Shown: piece by piece, positions 1-7,833 of the stretch | How the letters are laid out: every line of letters starts with the position of its first letter | Numbering within the stretch: the stretch's first letter is position 1 | DNA from: Streptomyces cellulosae | Lineage (GTDB): Bacteria > Actinomycetota > Actinomycetes > Streptomycetales > Streptomycetaceae | Length of the DNA stretch: 41,190 nt | Assembly: GCA_014655195.1 (NCBI GenBank) | Contig: BNBH01000044.1 | Location: 1-41,190 of the forward strand | Direction: 5' to 3' | Notes under the pieces: generated by a model | Seen by the model: the letters and a program-made list of their open reading frames with translations, nothing else | Database searches by the model: none | Told to the model about the DNA's origin: nothing | Program-made: the position numbers and the translations under genes

Positions 1-105
1 AACGGCTACCGCATCGAACTCGGCGAGATCGAAGCCAAACTCACCACCCACCCCAACGTCAAAGACACCGTCGTCACCACCACCGACAACCACCTCACCG
101 CATAC
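1..105 (+). repeat. Copy 1 of a 105-bp identical repeat inside the NRPS gene
   Basis: Bases 1-105 are identical to 4399-4503, the A8 region of the downstream adenylation domain. Identity stops abruptly at base 106 (c here, g in the other copy). The repeat may extend upstream of the window. Confidence 0.95.
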
Positions 106-3100
106 CTGGTCCCGGAGCTCTCCCCCGACGCAGACGGCAAAGGCGACGTTGAGCGCGTCAGCGAATGGGCAAACGTCTTCAACGCCATGCGCTCCGAAGT
201 TGGCGTGATCGGGGACGACTTCGACACAACGGGGTGGATCAGCACGTACACCGGCACTCCCATCCCGGACGAGGCGATGCGCCTCTGGGTCGACGAGACC
301 GTGCGCCGCATCACGGAATGCTCGCCGGCACACGTCCTGGAGATCGGCTGCGGCACGGGCCTGCTCGCGACGCGTATCGCCCCGAGGGCGCATTACACCG
401 GTATCGACGTCTCCACCGAAACACTCGCTACCCTTCAGGCCTTCTTCGACGCCCGCCCGGAATACGCGGGCCGGGTACGCCTGCTGCACCGGGACGCCCG
501 CGACCTCACGGATGTCGGGGACGCCAGTGTCGACTGCGTCGTCGCGAACTCCGTCTCCCAGTACTTCCCGAGCGGCGCATACCTGATGGACGTACTCCGC
601 GAAGCCGCTCGGGTGCTGTCCGATGGCGGCACCCTGTTCGTCGGCGATGTCCGCGACCTGCGTCTGCTGCGCGCCTTCCACACCTCGGTGGAGCTGTTCC
701 AGGCGTCCGCCACGGACCCGGTGGAGGATGTCACGGTCCGGGTCGCTGAGCGGAGCCGGCAGGAACGCGAGCTGGCCATATCGCCCGACCTCTTTCGCGG
801 ATTGCGGGGACTCGGGTTCGGCTTGGTGAGCGTGCTGCCCAAGGCCGGAGACCCCGCTACGGAAATGGCGGATTACCGGTACGACGTGATCCTGCGCAAG
901 TCTCCCGCCATGGCCCAGGCTGCAACACCAGGGAGCATCATGGAACTGGACTGGCAGCCCGTGGCCGCCACGAGGGACCTGCGCACGGTCCTCCAGGAAG
1001 CCGACGCTCATGAAACCACCGCCGTAGTCCTGCGTGGTGTACCGAATCCGCGTCTCGGCCGGGACCTTCAAGCCGTCAGTCTCCTGGAGAGCTGCTCGGC
1101 GCGGACCGCCGGAGAAGTGGCGGAGAGCGAATCGGCGGTCGACGGGTTCCGTACGGACGACCTCCGCGCCCTGGCCCACGACACGGGGTGGCTGATCGAA
1201 GCCCGAGTGGCCGAGACGCCGGGCGAGGCCGACATCGTGTTCTACCGGGGTGGTATGCCTGCCCCTCTGATCGAGGAGTGCTCCGCCAGGGATCTGGACG
1301 GCGGGGTGACCGACCTGGTGAACCGGCCGGCTTCACCGGAGCTCGCCTCGCGGCTGGTCGAATCGGTTCGGGAGCACCTGGCCGGGACGCTGCCCTCGTA
1401 CATGCTGCCGGAGCGGTATGTCCTGCTCGAGTTCCTGCCCCTATCGGCGAACGGGAAAGTCGACCGCACCCGGCTTCCGAAACCGAACGTCGAGGGCACG
1501 GCTGTGCAGGCCGAGGAAGGGGCCGGTCCGCGCAACCTGCGTGAGGAACGCCTGGCCGCTGTCTGGTGCGACGTGCTCGGCGGTCAGACCGTCGGCATCC
1601 ACACCGACTTCTTCCAAGCCGGCGGTGACAGCCTGCTGGCGGTCCGGACCGCGGCGGCGGCTGCCTCGAACGGGCTGCCGCTGACGGCCAGCGACATCTT
1701 CGCGCACCCGACCATCGCCGCTCAGGCCGCGATCCTGGCCACGCGCGACCCCGCGGCAGAAGGGCAGGAGACAGCGCTCCTCCGGCTCGTGGCCGATCCA
1801 GCGGCCCGCTTCGAGCCGTTCGGGCTGACGGATCTGCAGCAGGCCTATCTGCTGGGCCGCGGGGGATTCTTCGCCCTGGGCAACGTACCGGCCGCCTTCT
1901 ACGCCGAGATCGACGCCGTCTCACTGGACGTGGACCGGCTGGAGCGGGCCTGGAACACGGTCGTGGCACGGCACGACATGCTGCGTACCGTCTTCACCGA
2001 CGACGGCCGCCAGCAAGCCCTGGCCGACGTACCCATCTACCGATTCGCCCGCCACGATGTCCGCAACACCCAGAACACCGAGCGGGAAGCACACCTGACC
2101 GCCCTCCGCGAGGAGATCGCCGGCCGGGTCCGCGAACCGGCACAATGGCCCCTCTTCGAGATCGCCACGACCCGCCTGGACGACGAACACACCCGAATCC
2201 ACATCGCGATCGACCTCCTCATCGCCGATGGAGCCACGCTCGGCCGGATCGTCCACGAGTGGAGCGCCTTTCACCACAATCCCGGTGTTGAAATGGCGTG
2301 TCCCGCCATCACGTTCCGGGACTATGTGCGGGCGTTGGAGGATGTGGAGGAGACGGAGGCCTTCGCACGGGCGCGTGACTACTGGCTGACCCGACTCCCC
2401 GAGCTCCCCCCTGCCCCCGAACTGCCACTGCGTACCGCACCCGAGACACTCCCAGCAGCCCGCTTCACCTCACGCTCCCTCGCCCTCACCCCCGAACAGT
2501 GGACCAGCCTGCGCCAACGCGCCCTGCGCAACGGCTTGACCCCCTCCATGGTGCTGTGCTGGGCCTACGCCGCCACCCTGCGCACCTGGTCCGCCAACGA
2601 CACCTTCACCCTCAACGTCACCGTCAACGAACGCCTCCCCCTCCACCCCGACATCGACCACGTCATCGGCGAGTTCACCTCGGTTACTCTGCTCGCGGCG
2701 GAGTTCGACGCGAAGACGTCCGTACGCGATCAGGCCCGGGCCCTGCAGGACCGGTTCTGGGCGGACTTCGAGCACCAGGCCTTCAACGGCGTCCAGGTGC
2801 TCCGAGAGCTCGCCCGTACAGATGCGCCTGCCCGGGCGACGATGCCCGTCGTGTTCACGAGTGCTCTGGGCGACGGCGAGGCGAGCCTCGGCCGGGCGGC
2901 CGAGGAGTTCGGCGAGCTCGCGTACGCCCTCACTCAGACCCCTCAGGTCTTCCTGGACTGCCAGGTGTTCGAGCTGGGCGGGAGGCTGCGGGTGAACTGG
3001 GCGGTGGTCGAAGAACTGTTCCCGCCTGGACTGATCGACGCTGCGTTCGCCGCATTCGGAGCACTGCTGGGACGGCTGGCCGACGAGGACGGCGTGTGGG

Positions 3101-6100
3101 ACGCGACCACGCCGGTGCTGGCGAGGCCTGATGACCTGGCCGCTCGAGAGCAGGCCAATGCCACCACGGCAGTGCTGCCGCACGGCCTGCTGCACGAACT
3201 GGGCGGATCGCTGCGCGCCCGCGGCCTGCGTCCGGCCGTGATCGCGCCGGACCGGGTGGTCGGATACGCCGAGCTGGACCAGCGCGCCGCGCGGATCGCA
3301 CGCCGGCTCCGAGACCTGGGCGCGTGTCCCAACACCCTGGTCGGCGTGGTGATGCACAAGGGCTGGCAGCAGCCCGTGGCCTCACTCGGCGTCCTCCAGT
3401 CCGGCGCCGCCTATCTCCCTGTCGACGCCACATGGCCGATCGAGCGGGTGCATCACATCCTCGATCGGGGACGGTGTCGCATCGTGCTCACCCAGACCGA
3501 GCTGCGCGACACCCTCGCCTGGCCGGCGGACATCACCGTGCTCGCCGTGGACGACGACACGACATGGGTCGACATGAACGACGCACCGGTGGAACCGGTC
3601 GTCCGACCGCACGACCTCGCCTACGTCATCTTCACCTCGGGATCCACCGGCGAACCCAAGGGCGTCATGATCGACCACCGCGGCGCGGCCAACACCGTCG
3701 CCGACATCAACAACCGCTTCCAGATCACCGCTGCGGACCGCGTAGTGGGCCTGTCCTCGCTGAGCTTCGACCTGTCCGTCTGGGACATCTTCGGAATGCT
3801 CGCGGCAGGCGGGACGCTCGTCCTGCCGGGGCCCGAGGCGCACCGTGACCCAGCCGCATGGCTGGATCTACTGCGCACCCACCACGTGACCGTGTGGAAC
3901 ACGGTTCCGGCTCTGATGGAGATGCTCGCCGAGCACGTCGGTGCGCGCGGGGAAGCCCTGCAGAGCCTGCGGCTGGTGATGATGAGTGGGGACTGGATCC
4001 CCCTGTCCTTGCCCGACAGGATCCGCACCATCGCCCCCGACGCCGAACTGATCAGCCTGGGCGGCGCAACAGAGGCGTCGATCTGGTCGATCTACCACCC
4101 GATCGGCGAGCTGGACCCCACCTGGCCCAGCATCCCCTACGGCCGCCCTCTGGCCAACCAGACCTTCCACATCCTCGACAACAACCTCCAGCCCGTCCCC
4201 ACCTGGGTCCCCGGCGAACTCTTCATCGGCGGCGCCGGCGTCGCACACGGCTACTGGAACGACCCCACCAGAACCGCAGAACGCTTCCTCACCCACCTGG
4301 CCACCGGAGAACGCCTCTACCGCACAGGCGACCTCGGCCGCTACCACCCCGACGGCACCATCGAATTCCTCGGCCGCAACGACCACCAAGTCAAGATCAA
4401 CGGCTACCGCATCGAACTCGGCGAGATCGAAGCCAAACTCACCACCCACCCCAACGTCAAAGACACCGTCGTCACCACCACCGACAACCACCTCACCGCA
4501 TACGTCACGCGCGCCGAATCCGCCCCGGACGATCCGGACCAGCTCGTGGGGTCTCTTCGGGCGGCTCTCGCCGTAGCGCTCCCGGACTACATGATTCCCC
4601 GCAACTTCGTACTCCTCGACACTCTGCCCCTGTCGGCCAACGGCAAGGTCGACCGCGGAGCCCTGCCTGCTCCTCTCCCGCAGCCGACCGGAGGTAGCCC
4701 GTCGCGCGGCGACGCCGACCCGGTCGGCGCCCAGGGCTCGGAGCCACGCAACGACATGGAGCGGCGACTGCGGGACATCTGGAAGGAGGTACTCGGTCTC
4801 GAAGCCGTCAGCGTCCATGATGACTTCGGACAGCTCGGCGGCGACTCTCTGCTCGCCCTTCGGGTAATCAGCCGGGCGGCCGAGGCGGGGCTGGAACTCA
4901 CTCCGCGGCAGTTCTTCGAGCACCCGACGATCGCCGGGCTGGCCGGGGTGGCCACACTCGCGGTGCCTCGCCCGGCCGAAGAACAACCGACCGAGGTCAT
5001 CGGCGACGTACCACTGCTGCCGGCGCAGGCCATGCTGCTCGCCGGGCTGGACGCCACGGTGGCCCGCCATCACAACTACGCCCTGTTCTTCGAACTCGAC
5101 GAGCCGCTGAACAAGGTGGCGCTGCGCGTCGCTCTGCGGACCCTCATCAGCCGACACGACTCCCTTCGTACAGGATTCGTCCACGGCCCGAAGGGCTGGC
5201 GGCAGCACGTGGCGACGGTGGACGAGGTGTCCGTCGTTCCCATGGAGTGGCTCGACCTCGGCGACATGCCCGCCGAGGAGCAGGGACGCACCATCGAGGA
5301 GCTCGCCGAGCAGGCGCAACGCAGCTTCGACCTCGCTGAACCGCCCCTTCTGCGCGTGCTGTACTTCGATCGGGGCCGGGACAGGAAGCCGGAGCTCCTC
5401 CTGGTCGCCCACTGGCTAGTCGTGGACAACTTCTCCCTGCGGATCGTTCTGGGCGATCTGCTCGCCGCGCACGCACAGATCGCGGAGTACGGACATGCGG
5501 AGCTGCCCGCGCCCGGCACGCCCGCCGCGGTGTGGGCCGAACAGGTGGCACGACAGACGGAGCAGACGAGGGTGACGTCTCAGCCACCGTTCGAGCGTGC
5601 GCGCCACGGTACGGCCCGTGACGCCGTGACGCTCGTGGAGGTACTCGACTCCCGGGCGACCGACCGGTTGCGTGAGCAGACCAACTCCTCCGTGGTTCTG
5701 GGAGACGTGATTCTCGCGGCCCTGGCTCGGGCCGCCCGCGCCACCGGTCTCGGTGAGTCGATCCGCGTCGACGTGGATGGACATGGGCGTGGCGCAGTGC
5801 TGCCCGGTGTGGCCAGTCCCATCGACCTGTCGCGCACGGTCGGCAGGCTCTCGGTCCGCAACCAGCTGGAGGTGCCCGCCCTGCAGGACCCTGTACGAGC
5901 TGCCAAGACCGTCGCCGCTGTGCGTGCCGCCCTTCCCAACGGTGGCCTCGACGACGCGGTCACTGCGTACGGCACCACGGCCGTAGCGGACGGGCTGTCC
6001 GCCCCCGCCCCGGAATTCGCTTTCAACTACCTTGGCACGGTCGATGAGTTGTACGCGATCACCGGTCTGCGTCCGTCCGGGCACCGGCCGGGCCCCTTGG

Positions 6101-6354
6101 TCCACCCGGAGACACCCCTTCGGCACAGGTTCGAGCTGCTGTGCGGGACGGTCGAGGGAGAGCTGCTGATCGGGCTGACGTGCCCAGGGATCGATCAGCC
6201 CGAGGCCGAGCACCTGCTGAAGAACTTCATGGCCGAGCTGCGAGGCGTGGAGGCAGCGGTAGAGCGACCTGCTGCCGCCAACGGGCGGGACACCCGAGGG
6301 GCTGCACTGGCCGATACGTTCAGGCGCTGGTTGTCGCCGGCCGCCGCTGACTGA
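1..6354 (+). CDS. Non-ribosomal peptide synthetase, C-terminal part (A/MT-PCP-Cy-A-PCP-E-like), 5' end outside window
   Basis: Frame 1 is open from the first base (NGYRIELGEIE, adenylation motif A8), so the gene began upstream; 2117 residues are visible. Order: end of an A domain interrupted after A8 by a SAM methyltransferase (motif I VLEIGCGTG, residues 112-120), its A10 (NGKVDR, about 483), a PCP with GGDSLL (Ser544), a heterocyclization domain with D738xxxxD743 and PVVFTS instead of HHxxxDG, a full A domain (A3 from about 1208), a second PCP (Ser1616) and an epimerization-like domain (FNYLG motif near the end). Pocket residues of the second A domain read roughly D-L-W-N-M-S-L-I-W, close to the DLYNLSLIWK cysteine code, so Cy plus Cys implies a thiazoline (inference). 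The last domain has HWLVVDN where HHxxxDG is expected, so the catalytic second His is Trp1805. No thioesterase is present; release must occur elsewhere. A hairpin closes the transcript. Confidence 0.96.
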   Translation, partial: NGYRIELGEIEAKLTTHPNVKDTVVTTTDNHLTAYLVPELSPDADGKGDVERVSEWANVFNAMRSEVGVIGDDFDTTGWISTYTGTPIPDEAMRLWVDETVRRITECSPAHVLEIGCGTGLLATRIAPRAHYTGIDVSTETLATLQAFFDARPEYAGRVRLLHRDARDLTDVGDASVDCVVANSVSQYFPSGAYLMDVLREAARVLSDGGTLFVGDVRDLRLLRAFHTSVELFQASATDPVEDVTVRVAERSRQERELAISPDLFRGLRGLGFGLVSVLPKAGDPATEMADYRYDVILRKSPAMAQAATPGSIMELDWQPVAATRDLRTVLQEADAHETTAVVLRGVPNPRLGRDLQAVSLLESCSARTAGEVAESESAVDGFRTDDLRALAHDTGWLIEARVAETPGEADIVFYRGGMPAPLIEECSARDLDGGVTDLVNRPASPELASRLVESVREHLAGTLPSYMLPERYVLLEFLPLSANGKVDRTRLPKPNVEGTAVQAEEGAGPRNLREERLAAVWCDVLGGQTVGIHTDFFQAGGDSLLAVRTAAAAASNGLPLTASDIFAHPTIAAQAAILATRDPAAEGQETALLRLVADPAARFEPFGLTDLQQAYLLGRGGFFALGNVPAAFYAEIDAVSLDVDRLERAWNTVVARHDMLRTVFTDDGRQQALADVPIYRFARHDVRNTQNTEREAHLTALREEIAGRVREPAQWPLFEIATTRLDDEHTRIHIAIDLLIADGATLGRIVHEWSAFHHNPGVEMACPAITFRDYVRALEDVEETEAFARARDYWLTRLPELPPAPELPLRTAPETLPAARFTSRSLALTPEQWTSLRQRALRNGLTPSMVLCWAYAATLRTWSANDTFTLNVTVNERLPLHPDIDHVIGEFTSVTLLAAEFDAKTSVRDQARALQDRFWADFEHQAFNGVQVLRELARTDAPARATMPVVFTSALGDGEASLGRAAEEFGELAYALTQTPQVFLDCQVFELGGRLRVNWAVVEELFPPGLIDAAFAAFGALLGRLADEDGVWDATTPVLARPDDLAAREQANATTAVLPHGLLHELGGSLRARGLRPAVIAPDRVVGYAELDQRAARIARRLRDLGACPNTLVGVVMHKGWQQPVASLGVLQSGAAYLPVDATWPIERVHHILDRGRCRIVLTQTELRDTLAWPADITVLAVDDDTTWVDMNDAPVEPVVRPHDLAYVIFTSGSTGEPKGVMIDHRGAANTVADINNRFQITAADRVVGLSSLSFDLSVWDIFGMLAAGGTLVLPGPEAHRDPAAWLDLLRTHHVTVWNTVPALMEMLAEHVGARGEALQSLRLVMMSGDWIPLSLPDRIRTIAPDAELISLGGATEASIWSIYHPIGELDPTWPSIPYGRPLANQTFHILDNNLQPVPTWVPGELFIGGAGVAHGYWNDPTRTAERFLTHLATGERLYRTGDLGRYHPDGTIEFLGRNDHQVKINGYRIELGEIEAKLTTHPNVKDTVVTTTDNHLTAYVTRAESAPDDPDQLVGSLRAALAVALPDYMIPRNFVLLDTLPLSANGKVDRGALPAPLPQPTGGSPSRGDADPVGAQGSEPRNDMERRLRDIWKEVLGLEAVSVHDDFGQLGGDSLLALRVISRAAEAGLELTPRQFFEHPTIAGLAGVATLAVPRPAEEQPTEVIGDVPLLPAQAMLLAGLDATVARHHNYALFFELDEPLNKVALRVALRTLISRHDSLRTGFVHGPKGWRQHVATVDEVSVVPMEWLDLGDMPAEEQGRTIEELAEQAQRSFDLAEPPLLRVLYFDRGRDRKPELLLVAHWLVVDNFSLRIVLGDLLAAHAQIAEYGHAELPAPGTPAAVWAEQVARQTEQTRVTSQPPFERARHGTARDAVTLVEVLDSRATDRLREQTNSSVVLGDVILAALARAARATGLGESIRVDVDGHGRGAVLPGVASPIDLSRTVGRLSVRNQLEVPALQDPVRAAKTVAAVRAALPNGGLDDAVTAYGTTAVADGLSAPAPEFAFNYLGTVDELYAITGLRPSGHRPGPLVHPETPLRHRFELLCGTVEGELLIGLTCPGIDQPEAEHLLKNFMAELRGVEAAVERPAAANGRDTRGAALADTFRRWLSPAAAD
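4399..4503 (+). repeat. Copy 2 of the 105-bp identical repeat inside the NRPS gene
   Basis: Identical to 1-105 in the same reading frame, encoding the A8 motif and following residues. The surrounding stretch from about 4090 to 4500 is unusually rich in C-ending codons compared with the flanks, which suggests a transferred or gene-converted adenylation subdomain. Confidence 0.95.
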
Positions 6355-6369
6355 TCAACGACCACACAC

Positions 6370-6415
6370 GGGGTGGTGTCTGTCCGTGCGCACCGGCACG
6401 GACAGACACCACCCC
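6370..6415 (+). terminator. Strong hairpin after the NRPS gene
   Basis: A perfect 20-bp stem (6370-6389 pairing with 6396-6415) with a 6-nt loop starts 15 nt after the NRPS stop codon. There is no T-tract, as is usual in Streptomyces. It excludes start codons for the next gene inside the stem and marks the 3' border of the NRPS transcript. Confidence 0.9.
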
Positions 6416-6441
6416 GCTTCGCTGCTCGTAGGACCGGTACG

Positions 6442-6840
6442 ATGCAGTCGAATCCGTCGGAGGGCAGCGTGTGGGGTCTGGGATCACTCGAAGCCGAGGT
6501 GATGGAGCGGATCTGGTCCGCTGATCATCCGCTTCCCGTGCGTGAAGTGGTCGACGTCATGAACGCCGGCCGCAGTACACCGCTGGCGTACACGACGGTC
6601 ATGTCCACCATGGCCAAGCTCCACCGCAAGGGCTGGCTCGATCGCATCCGCTCCGGGAAGCAGTACCTCTACGAGCCTCGTGAGAGCCGCGAGGCGTGCA
6701 CGGCCCGGCTCATGGCGGACGTCCTGACCGACGGCGGCGACCCGGAGGCTGTGATGCTGCACTTCGTCGAGCGAGTGACCTCCACCGGTTCGCCCGCTCT
6801 CCTGAGCGCTGTACGCCGAGCCCTGGGTCATGACGGATGA
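6442..6840 (+). CDS. BlaI/MecI-family winged-helix repressor (copy 1)
   Basis: 132 residues with the BlaI/MecI/CopY signature: LGSLEAEVMERIW, then a winged helix (PVREVVDVMN, AYTTVMSTMAKLHRKGWL) and a C-terminal dimerization and cleavage region. Family members bind palindromic operators as dimers and are cleaved after the partner membrane protease senses a signal. The ATG at 6442 has AGGA at 6430-6433. A GTG at 6469 preceded by GGAGGG (6459-6464) would give an N terminus like that of the paralogue at 29131 and is a real alternative. The stop overlaps the start of the M56 protease gene (ATGA), so the two are translationally coupled. Not closely identical to the second BlaI here; the pairs look independently acquired or old duplicates. 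Confidence 0.93.
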   Translation: MQSNPSEGSVWGLGSLEAEVMERIWSADHPLPVREVVDVMNAGRSTPLAYTTVMSTMAKLHRKGWLDRIRSGKQYLYEPRESREACTARLMADVLTDGGDPEAVMLHFVERVTSTGSPALLSAVRRALGHDG

Positions 6841-7772
6841 CGGCCACTCTCCTGCTGGGCTTATATCTGGTGGTTGCGGCGGTGCCTGTGCCGCTGATGC
6901 TGCGACGTGCCCGTTGGGCCGTGCGCGCACCGCGGATCGCCATCGTCGTCTGGCTCGGATTGATCATCTCCTCGTTGGGCGGAGCGGTCCTACTCGGTTG
7001 TGAGGTGACCGAGGGCGTCTTCGGCAGCGGCCTGTGGACGTGCTGCCGGGAGCTTCTGGATACGGCCGTATTCACCAAGGCCGAGGTGGCCACCGCCGGG
7101 GTGACAGTGCTCCTGATGTTCGGTTTGCCGGCCCGGGTCCTCGCCGTCCTCCTGTGGGATGTGCTCAGCCTGCGCCGTCGCCAACTGCGCCTCGTCGAGG
7201 CCCTGGACATGCTCGGCCGGCCGGTGCGAGCATTGGGCGGAGGAGCTCTGGTGATCGACCATGAGTGTCCGGCGGCCTATTGCGTGGCAGCGCGAGGAGG
7301 GCGGGTCGTTCTCACCGCAGCGGCGCTCAGGGCGCTTCCGCAGGCCGAGCTGTCAGCCGTAGTCGCACACGAGAGGGCCCATCTGGAGGGCCGCCACTAC
7401 CTCTTGACGACAGCTGCTGCATCCTTCGGCCGGGCGCTTCCTCGCATTCCTTTGTTCACCTCGGCAGGCCCTGCGGTGGCGCGGCTTGCAGAGATGGCGG
7501 CCGACGACGCGGCGGCCCGTGGCGTACGGAGCGAAGTTGTGGCGCGAGGGCTGGCCCTTCTCGTCGAGGCGGGAGCAGGGCACCGGAACGCTCTCAGCAC
7601 TTCGGTTCTCCAGGTGTCTGCGGATCATGTGGCCGAACGCATCAATCGGCTTCTGGACATGCGTCGCCGCGCAGAGGAGAGGCGGTCGGTCGTCAGCGGA
7701 GCGACTTGTCTTGTCGGACTTGTCGTCCTTCCCGCTCTCGTCATCGTCACCACGGCCGGGTTCTGGTGCTGA
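6837..7772 (+). CDS. M56-family membrane metallopeptidase (BlaR1-like, no sensor domain), copy 1
   Basis: 311 residues. Hydrophobic segments at the N terminus (about 3-22, 32-55, 78-105) and C terminus flank a cytosolic zinc protease domain with HERAH at 178-182 and a downstream EMAADDAA that supplies the third metal ligand. In BlaR1/MecR1 this domain destroys the cognate BlaI repressor. BlaR1 is about 600 residues with an extracellular penicillin-binding domain; this protein ends after one C-terminal helix, so what it senses is unknown. Start ATG overlaps the BlaI stop. It follows the NRPS terminator and ends at a bidirectional hairpin, so the pair is a two-gene unit. Confidence 0.92.
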   Translation: MTATLLLGLYLVVAAVPVPLMLRRARWAVRAPRIAIVVWLGLIISSLGGAVLLGCEVTEGVFGSGLWTCCRELLDTAVFTKAEVATAGVTVLLMFGLPARVLAVLLWDVLSLRRRQLRLVEALDMLGRPVRALGGGALVIDHECPAAYCVAARGGRVVLTAAALRALPQAELSAVVAHERAHLEGRHYLLTTAAASFGRALPRIPLFTSAGPAVARLAEMAADDAAARGVRSEVVARGLALLVEAGAGHRNALSTSVLQVSADHVAERINRLLDMRRRAEERRSVVSGATCLVGLVVLPALVIVTTAGFWC

Positions 7773-7783
7773 ACCGCTGACGC

Positions 7784-7824
7784 GAGCCTGGGGGCCGGCA
7801 CCAACGGTGCCGGCCCCCAGGCTC
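7784..7824. terminator. Bidirectional hairpin between convergent M56 and MmpL genes
   Basis: A perfect 19-bp stem (7784-7802 with 7806-7824) closes on a 3-nt loop, lying 11 nt after the M56 stop and 9 nt after the stop of the convergent MmpL gene. It can serve both transcripts. Confidence 0.9.
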
Positions 7825-7833
7825 ACAACTGAC

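Noticed and set aside
165..749. Long out-of-frame reading frames inside the NRPS
   Set aside because: Arg/Pro-rich shadows of the real frame, typical of high-GC DNA; the domain motifs are in frame 1.
6373..6441. Longer BlaI start at 6373
   Set aside because: The codons lie inside the terminator hairpin 6370-6415, and the family N terminus begins after it.
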